A stretch of DNA of 47,330 bases from Erythrobacter sp. (GTDB lineage: Bacteria > Pseudomonadota > Alphaproteobacteria > Sphingomonadales > Sphingomonadaceae): the NCBI GenBank assembly GCA_002695185.1, contig NZOF01000059.1, positions 1-47,330 of the forward strand, read 5' to 3'. Below the pieces are notes generated by a model. That model was not told where the DNA came from. It worked only from the letters and a program-made list of their open reading frames with translations, and ran no database searches. The position numbers were made by a program, and so were the translations under genes. Position 1 is the stretch's first letter; the number at the start of each line of letters is the position of its first letter. Positions 1-8,807 of this stretch are shown in pieces.

Positions 1-1038
<1,038 letters not shown>

Positions 1039-1138
1039 GGCGGGTGCTTCTCCTTTGGCAACCGGGACTAGGGAAGGGCGCTGGCGCTCGCAAGACGTGT
1101 TGCTTGCCGTTCAGCCCGCAGAGGATAGAAGCGACCGC

Positions 1139-1504
1139 ATGAAATCTCTTCTGGCCCCGCTCGCTCTGCTCGTTCTTTCACCCGCTGCCGTGGCGCAGAA
1201 ATCTTCGGCTGCTCCGCAGCTGACCGCCCAGCAATCCGCAACGCTGCGGTGTTCGGCCGCTTTCGCAATCATCGCGGAGGGCCAGGCCAACGGGAATGCA
1301 GCTGCGCTTGCCTATCCGCCGATGAAAGAGCGGGGACGGGAATTTTTCGTGCGCTCTGCAGCGCGGCTGATGGATGAACACGCACTCGATCGCGGCGCCA
1401 TTCAGGAACTGGTGGCCGGACAGGCACAGGATCTTGCCGATGAAGGTGCGGTGGAAGAGGTGATGCCGGCCTGCCTGATGATGCTCGATGCTTCGGGGAT
1501 CTAG
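1139..1504 (+). CDS. Small exported hypothetical protein
   Basis: A 121-residue protein of unknown function. It begins MKSLLAPLALLVLSPAAVAQ, a clear Sec signal peptide with likely cleavage after AVA-Q, so the mature protein is about 100 residues in the periplasm. The mature part is mostly helical by composition and has two cysteines, one in LRCSAAFA and one in MPACLMM, that could form a disulfide. The ATG at 1139 is chosen because it places the signal peptide at the N-terminus; the frame stays open upstream but that extension has no signal or domain. It stands alone, divergent from frmA and 55 bases before the next exported protein. I recognise no family. Confidence 0.7.
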   Translation: MKSLLAPLALLVLSPAAVAQKSSAAPQLTAQQSATLRCSAAFAIIAEGQANGNAAALAYPPMKERGREFFVRSAARLMDEHALDRGAIQELVAGQAQDLADEGAVEEVMPACLMMLDASGI

Positions 1505-1559
1505 GCGGCGCTCAGACTTGGGTCACCGCACCAGCCATAACATGCGATCCAATCGATGA

Positions 1560-2036
1560 ATGGGGATGGCAATGCGTAAGATCATTTTGACGACGATGGC
1601 GACCGCGGCACTTGCCGTTCCAATGTCGCTGTCAGCTCAGGAAGCCGTCGAGATCGACGAGCCGATCCATGACGACGCTTCGCAAGATTTCTCGGAGTTT
1701 GCCGAGCGCATGCAGGATCCGGACACACAGCGCGAGTTCGCGCTGATGGCCCGCGCCATGGGCGAAGTCCTGCTCGACTTGCCGATCGCCCCGCTGATCG
1801 CAGCAGCAGGGGAGGTGAGCGAGGATCTGACCGGCAAGGACCTGCCATCTGTCGATCCCGATGCGACGCTGCGCAAGATTGCGCCGCTCAGCAGCCGCGC
1901 CCCGGAAGAGATCGAACGCAATCTTCCGCGCGCCCTCAATGCGATGGGGTCGATGGCAAAGGCGCTCGAAACGATGGCGCCCACTCTCAGGGACATGGCC
2001 GCACGGATGAAGACCATCGCGCCGCAAGCCGACTGA
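1560..2036 (+). CDS. Exported hypothetical protein
   Basis: About 155 residues with a signal peptide (MRKIILTTMATAALAVPMSLSAQ) followed by an acidic N-terminal stretch and a helical, Met/Ala-rich C-terminal half. Three in-frame ATGs lie close together at 1560, 1566 and 1572. The one at 1572 has a G-rich ribosome site just upstream (GGGGATGG) and gives the cleanest signal peptide, so the true start may be 1572 rather than 1560. No catalytic motif or known domain is visible. It follows another small exported protein in the same direction, so the two may share a transcript, but they show no similarity by eye. Function unknown. Confidence 0.7.
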   Translation: MGMAMRKIILTTMATAALAVPMSLSAQEAVEIDEPIHDDASQDFSEFAERMQDPDTQREFALMARAMGEVLLDLPIAPLIAAAGEVSEDLTGKDLPSVDPDATLRKIAPLSSRAPEEIERNLPRALNAMGSMAKALETMAPTLRDMAARMKTIAPQAD

Positions 2037-2112
2037 AAAACGTCGCAAAACTTTGACCGCGCAGTGACTGCCAGTGGACGCGGGCGCGCCGCTGATGCAT
2101 GAGCGCTCCAGC

Positions 2113-2784
2113 ATGTGGCAGCTGCATCAATTCCCTTTGTGTCCCTTCAGCCGGAAGCTGCGTCTCCTCATGGGGGAGAAGGCGGTTGCCTATGAGCTTG
2201 TCCGGGAAAATCCGTGGGAAGCGCGCGATGCGTTCTGGCAGCTCAATCCGGCAGGGCGGACGCCTGTTCTGCATGATCCCGCCCGGCGCGTGACGCTATG
2301 CGACAGCCAGGCGATCTGCGAATTCTTCGAAGAGACGGTTGAACGCGTGCCGATGATTTCGGGCAATGCGATGCAGCGCGCCGAAATCCGCCGCCTGACG
2401 ACCCTGTTCGACGAAAATTTCTATCACGACGTGACAGAGCCCGCGCTGCACGAGAAGATGAAAAAGCGCCTCGTTCTGCGCCAGCCGCCCGATGGGCAGG
2501 TGCTGCGCCAGATGGGGCGGTTGCTGCACGGCCATCTCGACTATATCGACTGGCTGGTCGACACGCGGCAATGGCTTGCCGGGCCGCAGCTGAGCCTCGC
2601 CGACCTGACCTGTGCGGCGCATCTTTCGGTGGTCGATTATCTCGGCGCGGTCGACTGGCGCGGGCACGAGCAGGCGCAGGGCTGGTACATGGTCATGAAA
2701 AGCCGCCCCAGCTTCCGCCCGCTGCTGAGCGAGAAGATGGATGGCCTTCCGCCGCCACGGGAATACGCTTCGCTGGATTTGTGA
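2113..2784 (+). CDS. fzlA: FtsZ-binding GST-like protein FzlA
   Basis: A 223-residue glutathione-S-transferase fold protein. The N-terminal thioredoxin-like domain opens MWQLHQFPLCPFSRKLRL and the C-terminal helical domain contains HEKMKKRL, WLAGPQLSLADL and KSRPSFRP. These match the alphaproteobacterial FzlA family, which binds FtsZ filaments and is needed for constriction in Caulobacter. Typical also is the ending in an acidic residue between hydrophobics (SLDL, compare the usual LDF). Length fits the family. The start at 2113 is chosen because FzlA begins two or three residues before the first beta strand; ATG 2095 and an earlier start at 2074 are in frame but add residues with no homologous counterpart. 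Role is inferred from the family; GST activity is not expected. Confidence 0.85.
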   Translation: MWQLHQFPLCPFSRKLRLLMGEKAVAYELVRENPWEARDAFWQLNPAGRTPVLHDPARRVTLCDSQAICEFFEETVERVPMISGNAMQRAEIRRLTTLFDENFYHDVTEPALHEKMKKRLVLRQPPDGQVLRQMGRLLHGHLDYIDWLVDTRQWLAGPQLSLADLTCAAHLSVVDYLGAVDWRGHEQAQGWYMVMKSRPSFRPLLSEKMDGLPPPREYASLDL

Positions 2785-2789
2785 GGGTA

Positions 2790-3230
2790 TCAGTGTCCGA
2801 GGAGAACGGCTTCGTCGATTTCTCTTTTCATCAGCTTTGCGATTTCACTCTTGAATATATCAACGGCAGCGTAGGTGGTCCGATATGAAGTGATTAGGCG
2901 CTGAAAATTATCATCATAATCAGCGATCTCTACGGAAGCCGTCAGCTCGCCTCGCGAACCCCTTGGCGATATCTGCAAACGAACGATCAAGTCGTCGCCT
3001 TCCTGTTTGTTGTAGCCCCACTGGATGCTGATGGGCGAACCCGGCTCTATGGGGTAACGATCAAGGCTTTCTCCGAATTCGACGACGTCTTGCCACTGAA
3101 CCCAAAAACCACTTTCTCCCTTGAAACTGGCGGTCTCTACAATGACTGAAAGCCAACCGAAGTCATCACGTGTAAGCTTGTCATCGAAATAGCTCGGGTC
3201 GAACTTATAGCGTAGTGCGAGTTTGTTCAT
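2790..3230 (-). CDS. Orphan hypothetical protein, possibly WapI-type immunity-like fold
   Basis: A 146-residue soluble protein without signal peptide or membrane segment. The sequence alternates short hydrophobic strands with aromatic residues (WLSVIVETASFKGESGFWVQW, then a F-x-x-x-L-x-x-Y helix, then LIVRLQISPRGSRGELTASVEI) and ends in a helix ending near DEAVLLGH. This strand pattern recalls WapI-like immunity proteins of toxin systems, but that is a weak resemblance made by eye. The DNA is visibly AT-richer than mutM and fzlA on either side, suggesting recent acquisition. It sits convergent to fzlA (5 bases between stops) and downstream of mutM. No toxin gene is adjacent. Function unknown. 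Confidence 0.7.
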   Translation of the reverse strand: MNKLALRYKFDPSYFDDKLTRDDFGWLSVIVETASFKGESGFWVQWQDVVEFGESLDRYPIEPGSPISIQWGYNKQEGDDLIVRLQISPRGSRGELTASVEIADYDDNFQRLITSYRTTYAAVDIFKSEIAKLMKREIDEAVLLGH

Positions 3231-3282
3231 TCGCCGGTCTTAGCGGTTTGAATTGCATGCATAATTAAAAGGTCCGGTGGGT

Positions 3283-4098
3283 CTATCGTTGACAAACCGG
3301 GCAGAACCACGTGCTTCTCCCGCCCTGCACGATGCGGCGGATCGTGCCGCCGTCCTCGTGGTGGCAGGGCTCGCCCTCGCGGCCGTAGACGTGGAAGCGG
3401 GTGGCGAAATAGCCGAGGTTTCCGTCGGGCTGGGCGAAATCGCGCAGCGTGCTGCCGCCGTCGCGGATGGAGCGCTCCAGCACGTCCTTGATCGCGGGGA
3501 CGAGGCGCCGGAGCTGCGGGATGGTCACCTTGCCGCCTGCCTTTCGCGGCTGGATGCCCGCATGCCACAGCGCCTCGCAGACATAAATATTGCCGAGGCC
3601 CGCCACGATGCTCTGGTCCAATAGCAACAGCTTGATCGCCTGTTTGCGCCCGCGTGTTGCCTCGCGCAAATGTTCGGCGGTGAGGTCGTCGCCTAGAGGC
3701 TCCGGACCCAGCGCTGCGAAGGGTTTCCAGGTCACCAGTTCTTGCGCTGTCATCAGATCGACCGAACCGAAACGTCGCGGATCGTTGAGCGCGAAGCGGT
3801 GGCCTGCGGTCTCGATCACGAGATGGTCGTGCTTTTCGTCCACCTCCGGGTCGATCCGCCAGCGCCCGCTCATGCCGAGATGGAAGATCATTGCATGGCC
3901 GCGGCTGGTGTGGATGAGGCCGTATTTCGCCCGGCGCGAGAGATGCGTCACGCTTGCCCCGGTCAGCGCCTGCACCAGATCGGGCGGGAAGGGGCGGCGC
4001 ATGTCGGGGCGGTTGATCGTTACGCGCGTGATGGTCTCGCCGTGCAGGAACCGCGCGAGGCCGCGCACCGTTGTTTCGACTTCGGGAAGCTCTGGCAT
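3283..4098 (-). CDS. mutM: Formamidopyrimidine-DNA glycosylase (Fpg/MutM)
   Basis: Base-excision repair enzyme that removes 8-oxoguanine and formamidopyrimidines and nicks the strand. At 271 residues it is the usual length. It starts MPELPEVETTVRGL, giving the catalytic N-terminal proline and Glu3. It also has the LGMSGRW motif, the helix-two-turn-helix segment (QSIVAGLGNIYVCEALW), and ends with the zinc-finger beta hairpin GRSTWFCPVCQR. Oddly, the first zinc-ligand pair reads CHHEDGGT: one of the two usual cysteines is absent, leaving neighbouring histidines as possible ligands. It is divergent from ubiE with 56 bases between starts, a common alphaproteobacterial arrangement. Confidence 0.95.
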   Translation of the reverse strand: MPELPEVETTVRGLARFLHGETITRVTINRPDMRRPFPPDLVQALTGASVTHLSRRAKYGLIHTSRGHAMIFHLGMSGRWRIDPEVDEKHDHLVIETAGHRFALNDPRRFGSVDLMTAQELVTWKPFAALGPEPLGDDLTAEHLREATRGRKQAIKLLLLDQSIVAGLGNIYVCEALWHAGIQPRKAGGKVTIPQLRRLVPAIKDVLERSIRDGGSTLRDFAQPDGNLGYFATRFHVYGREGEPCHHEDGGTIRRIVQGGRSTWFCPVCQR

Positions 4099-4154
4099 GA
4101 AAACCCCTCTAACACCCTTTGCGCCCCGCTCAATTCCCCCTAAGGCTCGCCTCC

Positions 4155-4886
4155 ATGAACGACACTGTTTCCTTCGGCTACGAAGATATCGACGCCAGCG
4201 AGAAGACCGGCCGCGTGGGTCAGGTCTTTTCCAATGTCGCGGCCAAATACGACATCATGAACGACGCGATGAGCGGCGGGATGCATCGCCTGTGGAAGGA
4301 CCGCTTCGTTAAGCGCGTCAAACCGCAGCCGGGCGAGCAGATCCTCGACATGGCGGGCGGCACGGGCGACATTGCCTTCCGCATGGCCGCGAAGGGGGCA
4401 AGCGTCACTGTCTCCGATATTAACCAGGACATGCTCGACGTCGGCATCGAACGGACGATGGAGCGCGGGATCGACGGCCTTGTTTGGTCGCGCCAGAACG
4501 CGGAGGAACTGGCCTTTTCAAGCCGCACCTTCGATGCCTACACCATCGTCTTCGGCATCCGGAACGTGACCTTCATCGACAAGGCCCTGCGCGAGGCGCA
4601 CCGCGTGCTGAAGTTCGGCGGGCGGTTCTACTGCATGGAATTCAGCCAGACCGACTGGCCCGGATTCAAGGAAGTCTACGACCTCTATTCGCACCAGCTG
4701 ATGCCCAAGATCGGCAAGGCCATCGCCAATGACGAGGAGAGCTATCGCTACCTCGCCGAATCGATCCGCCGCTTCCCCAAGCCGCCCGAATTCGAGGCGA
4801 TGATCCGCGATGCGGGCTTTGCGAACACGCGGGTGGAGAAAATCCTCGGCGGCGCGGTGAACATCCATTCGGGGTGGAAAGTCTAG
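4155..4886 (+). CDS. ubiE: Demethylmenaquinone/2-polyprenyl-benzoquinol C-methyltransferase UbiE
   Basis: SAM-dependent C-methyltransferase of ubiquinone biosynthesis. The 243 residues contain the family signature FSNVAAKYDIMNDAMSGG and WKDRFV near the N-terminus, the SAM-binding loop LDMAGGTGDIAF, the FGIRNVTF motif, and the C-terminal SIRRFPKPPEF and GGAVNIHSGWK motifs. The ATG at 4155 is used because FGYEDI... then begins as in homologs; an upstream in-frame start at 4119 would add unsupported residues. ubiB follows after one base, so the pair is one transcription and translation unit acting on the same pathway at the inner membrane. Confidence 0.96.
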   Translation: MNDTVSFGYEDIDASEKTGRVGQVFSNVAAKYDIMNDAMSGGMHRLWKDRFVKRVKPQPGEQILDMAGGTGDIAFRMAAKGASVTVSDINQDMLDVGIERTMERGIDGLVWSRQNAEELAFSSRTFDAYTIVFGIRNVTFIDKALREAHRVLKFGGRFYCMEFSQTDWPGFKEVYDLYSHQLMPKIGKAIANDEESYRYLAESIRRFPKPPEFEAMIRDAGFANTRVEKILGGAVNIHSGWKV

Positions 4887-4887
4887 G

Positions 4888-6450
4888 GTGGCCAAACCCG
4901 CAACGCATATCTGGCGGCTGTTGAAATGGGGCCGCACGCTTGCGCGCCATGGCGCCTTGCGCGGGATCGAAGGTGATCCGAACACCCCCGCACCGGTTAA
5001 GCGCCTGGCGCGGATTGCGCGCCTCGGCACGATCCAGCCGAAGGAGCCCGACTACGCAGGCGCCTTTCGCGAAATCGGCCCGGCGGCCATCAAGCTCGGC
5101 CAGACGCTGGCGACACGGCCCGATCTTGTGGGCGAGGAAGCGGCGAAGAACTTGCTGAGCCTGCAGGACAATCTGCCGCCTGTACCTTTCGAACACATCC
5201 GCCAGAGCATCGAAGCGAGTTTCGAACAGCCGCTGGAAAATCTCTGGTCCGAATTCGATCCCGAACCGGTGGGAGCGGCGTCGATCGCTCAGGTGCACCG
5301 GGCAGTGACGACCGAAGGCCGGCAAGTCGCCGTCAAGGTCCTGCGCCCCGGCGTTCGCGAACGGTTCGCGAAGGATATCGATACTTACGAATGGGCCGCA
5401 GCCCATCTGGAAAGTTTCGGCGGCGAGGCCGCACGCCTGCGTCCGCGCCTGACCATCGCCAATTTCAAGCGCTGGACGCTACGCGAACTGGACCTGCGGC
5501 GGGAAGCCGCCAGTGCGTCCGAACTGGCCGAGCACATGGTCGGCACGGAAAAATACGAGATTCCCGGCATCGACTGGGACCGGACCAATGGCCGGGTGAT
5601 GACTGTCGACTGGGTCGACGGGATCAAAATCAGCAATACCGAAGCGTTGATCGCGGCGGGGCACGACATGGACGAACTGTCCAGCCGTCTCGTACTCGCC
5701 TTCCTGAAACAGGCGATTTCGGCCGGATTCTTCCACGCCGACATGCATCAGGGCAATCTGTTCGTGAAACCCGATGGCACCATCACTGCGATTGATTTCG
5801 GCATCATGGGCCGGATCGACCGGCAGGCGCGCATGTGGCTGGCGGAAATCCTCTACGGCCTGACCACGGGCAATTACAAACGCGTGGCCGAAATCCATTT
5901 CGAGGCGCAATATGTACCGAGCTATCACAATGTCGACGAATTCGCGACGGCACTGCGGGCGGTGGGCGAACCAATGCGCGGCAAGCCGGTGAGCGAACTC
6001 AGCGTCGGCCAGATGCTCGACGGGCTGTTCGCCATCACCCGCGATTTCGATATGCAGACCCAACCGCATCTGCTGCTGCTGCAAAAGACGATGGTGATGG
6101 TCGAAGGCATCGCCACCCAGCTCAACCCCAAGATCAATATGTGGGACGTGTCCGCCCCCTTCGTGCGCAACTGGATTCGCGACGAACTGGGCCCCGAAGC
6201 CGCGATTGCCAATCGTATTCGCGAAGATACCGAAACGCTGCTGGGCATCCCCGCGCTGGTGCGCCGCATCGAGGAACGCTTCCCGCCCAAGGGCGGGGCG
6301 CCCGAAGCTCCGCCTCTGCCCAAGGTCGAGCTGATCTGGGAACGCCGCGAACGCATGCAGAAGGGCCGCGGCTGGTTAGGCTATCTCGTCGCCGCGGGTG
6401 CCGGCGGGCTCGGCGCGTGGGCCGCGCTTACACAGGGCCTGCTGGGCTGA
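4888..6450 (+). CDS. ubiB: Ubiquinone biosynthesis atypical kinase UbiB
   Basis: ABC1/ADCK-family protein needed for ubiquinone production; the family has ATPase activity and associates with the membrane. The 520 residues include the KxGQ motif (AAIKLGQTLATRPDL), the Ala-rich loop in GAASIAQVHRA, VAVKVLRPGV, the HADMHQGNLFV catalytic loop and the DFGIMGR metal-binding motif. A C-terminal hydrophobic helix (LGYLVAAGAGGLGAWAAL) anchors it. Translation starts at GTG 4888, one base past the ubiE stop, so coupling with ubiE is likely. Length is normal. Confidence 0.96.
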   Translation: MAKPATHIWRLLKWGRTLARHGALRGIEGDPNTPAPVKRLARIARLGTIQPKEPDYAGAFREIGPAAIKLGQTLATRPDLVGEEAAKNLLSLQDNLPPVPFEHIRQSIEASFEQPLENLWSEFDPEPVGAASIAQVHRAVTTEGRQVAVKVLRPGVRERFAKDIDTYEWAAAHLESFGGEAARLRPRLTIANFKRWTLRELDLRREAASASELAEHMVGTEKYEIPGIDWDRTNGRVMTVDWVDGIKISNTEALIAAGHDMDELSSRLVLAFLKQAISAGFFHADMHQGNLFVKPDGTITAIDFGIMGRIDRQARMWLAEILYGLTTGNYKRVAEIHFEAQYVPSYHNVDEFATALRAVGEPMRGKPVSELSVGQMLDGLFAITRDFDMQTQPHLLLLQKTMVMVEGIATQLNPKINMWDVSAPFVRNWIRDELGPEAAIANRIREDTETLLGIPALVRRIEERFPPKGGAPEAPPLPKVELIWERRERMQKGRGWLGYLVAAGAGGLGAWAALTQGLLG

Positions 6451-6829
6451 CCCTGCCATAGGGCAGCAATTTGATAGCCATCACCATCACGATGACGTGC
6501 AGCGCTTCCACGATCATCGGCTGCCACCATCCGTCATACGCGCCGACCGCGACCAGATTCACCAGCCGCCCACTAAAGGTGATGGTGAACAGGGCAGGCG
6601 CGGGCCACAGCATGTCGGCGCGCCGCTTCCAGGCCGTCCACTCCATGCACAGTGCGGCCAGCCAGAAGAAGGCGGTAAAATCCCCGCGCATGGCGGAAAG
6701 CCCCTCGGGCGTGGGCGATTGCAGTCCGAAATCCGCGCCCGCTCCGGCGGGGTCGATGAAGAAGCTGATACCGAGCAAAAGGTCGAGAATAGCGCCCAGC
6801 GCCAGCAGGACGAGGAGGATGAATTGCAT
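6428..6829 (-). CDS. DUF4345-like integral membrane protein
   Basis: A 133-residue protein that is almost entirely four hydrophobic helices (residues about 1-25, 48-66, 75-97, 103-122). It has a short polar loop after helix 1 (DFGLQSPTPEGLSAMRGDFTAF). The arrangement and the AMRGDF-like segment fit the DUF4345 group of small inner-membrane proteins, whose function is not known. Its 3' end overlaps the last 23 bases of ubiB on the opposite strand. It is divergent from coaBC. No enzymatic residue can be pointed out. Confidence 0.65.
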   Translation of the reverse strand: MQFILLVLLALGAILDLLLGISFFIDPAGAGADFGLQSPTPEGLSAMRGDFTAFFWLAALCMEWTAWKRRADMLWPAPALFTITFSGRLVNLVAVGAYDGWWQPMIVEALHVIVMVMAIKLLPYGRVSPAGPV

Positions 6830-7015
6830 TGAAGGCCCTCTGCATTACCGTTTTCTAAACCATAGGCTGGCAAGTGTGCGCAGGAATGTCACGCTTTTGC
6901 GTGCTGGCAATGACGGACGGGGGGCGCTAGCAAGCGCATCAATGACGCAATGGGATTTCACCAGCCGGTTCGCGCCGCTGACGCCGCGCACCACGAAAAC
7001 CGCGGATTTGGGCGC

Positions 7016-8710
7016 GTGAGCGGCCCGAAGATCCTGCTCGTGATCGGGGGCGGCATCGCCGCCTACAAGAGCTGCGAACTCGTGCGACTCATCCGCAAGG
7101 CGGGCGGGGATGTTACCTGCGTGCTGACCGAAGGCGGGCAGCAGTTCGTCACCCCGATGGCGCTGGCCGCACTTTCGGAAAACAAGGTCTATACCTCGCT
7201 CTTCGATCTCAAGGACGAAGTCGAGATGGGCCATATCCAGCTTTCGCGGCAGGCCGATCTGGTGGTGGTTTGCCCTGCCACGGCCGATTTGCTGGCGAAA
7301 ATGACCGCCGGCATCGCCGACGATCTGGCAACCACCCTGATCCTCGCGACCGACAAGCCGGTTATCGCCGTACCCGCCATGAATGTTCGCATGTGGGAGC
7401 ATTCGGCCACCCAGCGCAATGCCGACTGGCTGCGGCAGGCAGGCGTCACCGTGATGGAGCCGGACGAAGGCGCGATGGCATGCGGCGAATTCGGCCCCGG
7501 CCGTCTGCCCGAACCGCCCGTCATCCTGCAGGCCATCGCGGAGGCGCTCGATCTCGATATTGATCTTCCCGAACTCGCTGCGCCTGCCCCGCAGCTCGCG
7601 GCGCCTGCGCCCTCGGCTTATGCCGATGATAGCGCGGACGAGGATGAATATGACGAGGAGGACAGCTCCAGCAGTGGGTCCGGTCTTGGCAGCCTGCTCA
7701 ACGCGATCATTCCCCGCAGCACCGAATCGCGCGGCGCAGAGGACGAAGAGCGCGATTTCGATGAAAGCGAGTTCGAGGAACCCGATTTCGACGAATCGGA
7801 ATTTCAGGAAACCGAATTCAAACCCGATTTCGGGGGGCCGCTTCTGGCCAAGAAGGGCGGGGCAGCCGCTGCACCGCCGACCGACCGCGAAGCAATCAAC
7901 CACACCGTTGCCCGGCAGGATGAACGCGCTGCGCCGCAGCCCATGCCCGGGGACATCGCCCATGCCGATCATGGAGCGGCGCTTTCTGCCGATCCGCTTT
8001 ATGGTCAGGCTATTTTCGACGAAAATCCGGAGCATCGCCCGCTCTACGGCAAGCATGTGCTGGTAACCGCCGGGCCGACTCGCGAGCCGATTGATCCGGT
8101 GCGCTACATCGCCAACCGATCCAGCGGGAAGCAGGGCTTCGCGATTGCAGCCATGGCTGCCGCCGCCGGGGCCCGCGTTACGCTGGTTGCCGGGCCAGTC
8201 CATCTGCCGACGCCGGTGGGCGTGGACCGGATCGATGTGGAAACCGCCGAAGACATGGCGGAAGAAGTACGCAATGCGCTGCCCGCCGATGCGGCCTTCA
8301 TGGTTGCCGCCGTGGCAGACTGGAAGAGCCGCCACGTCGCCGCCGAAAAGATGAAGAAGCGCGGCAGTGCGCCGCCCGCACTCATTCTGGCCGAAAACCC
8401 AGATATCCTCGCCGCCGTGGCCGCCGGGCGCAAACGTCCGCAGCTCCTGATCGGCTTCGCCGCCGAGACCGAGAACGTGGTCGAAAACGCCAAGTCCAAG
8501 CGCAAGCGCAAGGGCGCAGACTGGATCATTGCGAACAATGTTTCGGGCGCCGAAGGCGAAAGCGTGATGGGCGGCGACCTCAATCAGGTCCATATCGTCA
8601 CCCCCGGGGGCGTCGAAAGCCTGGTCGAAATGCCGAAGGAAGAGGTGGCCCGCGAACTGGTCCGCCGTGCTGCAGAAGCGCTTGCCACGCCCGGCGACGC
8701 GTCTGCCTGA
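7016..8710 (+). CDS. coaBC: Bifunctional phosphopantothenoylcysteine decarboxylase/phosphopantothenate-cysteine ligase CoaBC, with acidic linker
   Basis: Two steps of coenzyme A synthesis in one chain. The N-terminal flavoprotein CoaC domain (about residues 1-180) shows GGGIAAYKSCELVR, the catalytic histidine in GHIQLSRQAD, PAMNVRMW and the substrate-clamp cysteine in AMACGEFGPGRL. The C-terminal CoaB domain (from about 345) shows VTAGPTREPIDPVR, NRSSGKQGFA, VAAVADWK and GFAAETEN. Between them is an extra stretch of roughly 150 residues rich in Asp, Glu, Ser and Ala, with repeated FDESEFEEPDF-like units, not found in typical CoaBC of about 400 residues. The GTG at 7016 puts the first beta strand at the start; ATG 6950 is an in-frame alternative that adds 22 unsupported residues. 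Confidence 0.95.
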   Translation: MSGPKILLVIGGGIAAYKSCELVRLIRKAGGDVTCVLTEGGQQFVTPMALAALSENKVYTSLFDLKDEVEMGHIQLSRQADLVVVCPATADLLAKMTAGIADDLATTLILATDKPVIAVPAMNVRMWEHSATQRNADWLRQAGVTVMEPDEGAMACGEFGPGRLPEPPVILQAIAEALDLDIDLPELAAPAPQLAAPAPSAYADDSADEDEYDEEDSSSSGSGLGSLLNAIIPRSTESRGAEDEERDFDESEFEEPDFDESEFQETEFKPDFGGPLLAKKGGAAAAPPTDREAINHTVARQDERAAPQPMPGDIAHADHGAALSADPLYGQAIFDENPEHRPLYGKHVLVTAGPTREPIDPVRYIANRSSGKQGFAIAAMAAAAGARVTLVAGPVHLPTPVGVDRIDVETAEDMAEEVRNALPADAAFMVAAVADWKSRHVAAEKMKKRGSAPPALILAENPDILAAVAAGRKRPQLLIGFAAETENVVENAKSKRKRKGADWIIANNVSGAEGESVMGGDLNQVHIVTPGGVESLVEMPKEEVARELVRRAAEALATPGDASA

Positions 8711-8807
8711 CAGGGCGGACGCTTACTTCGCTAGTTTAGTTGTGCAGCGGGATCGCTCCCAAACCGCGTCAGCCTCGCAAGGCTGACGCGCGCGCAGTCA
8801 GCGGGCC

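Noticed and set aside
6845..8593. 582-codon minus-strand frame opposite coaBC
   Set aside because: Antisense of a recognised enzyme; the product is low-complexity Gly/Arg/His/Phe with no motif.
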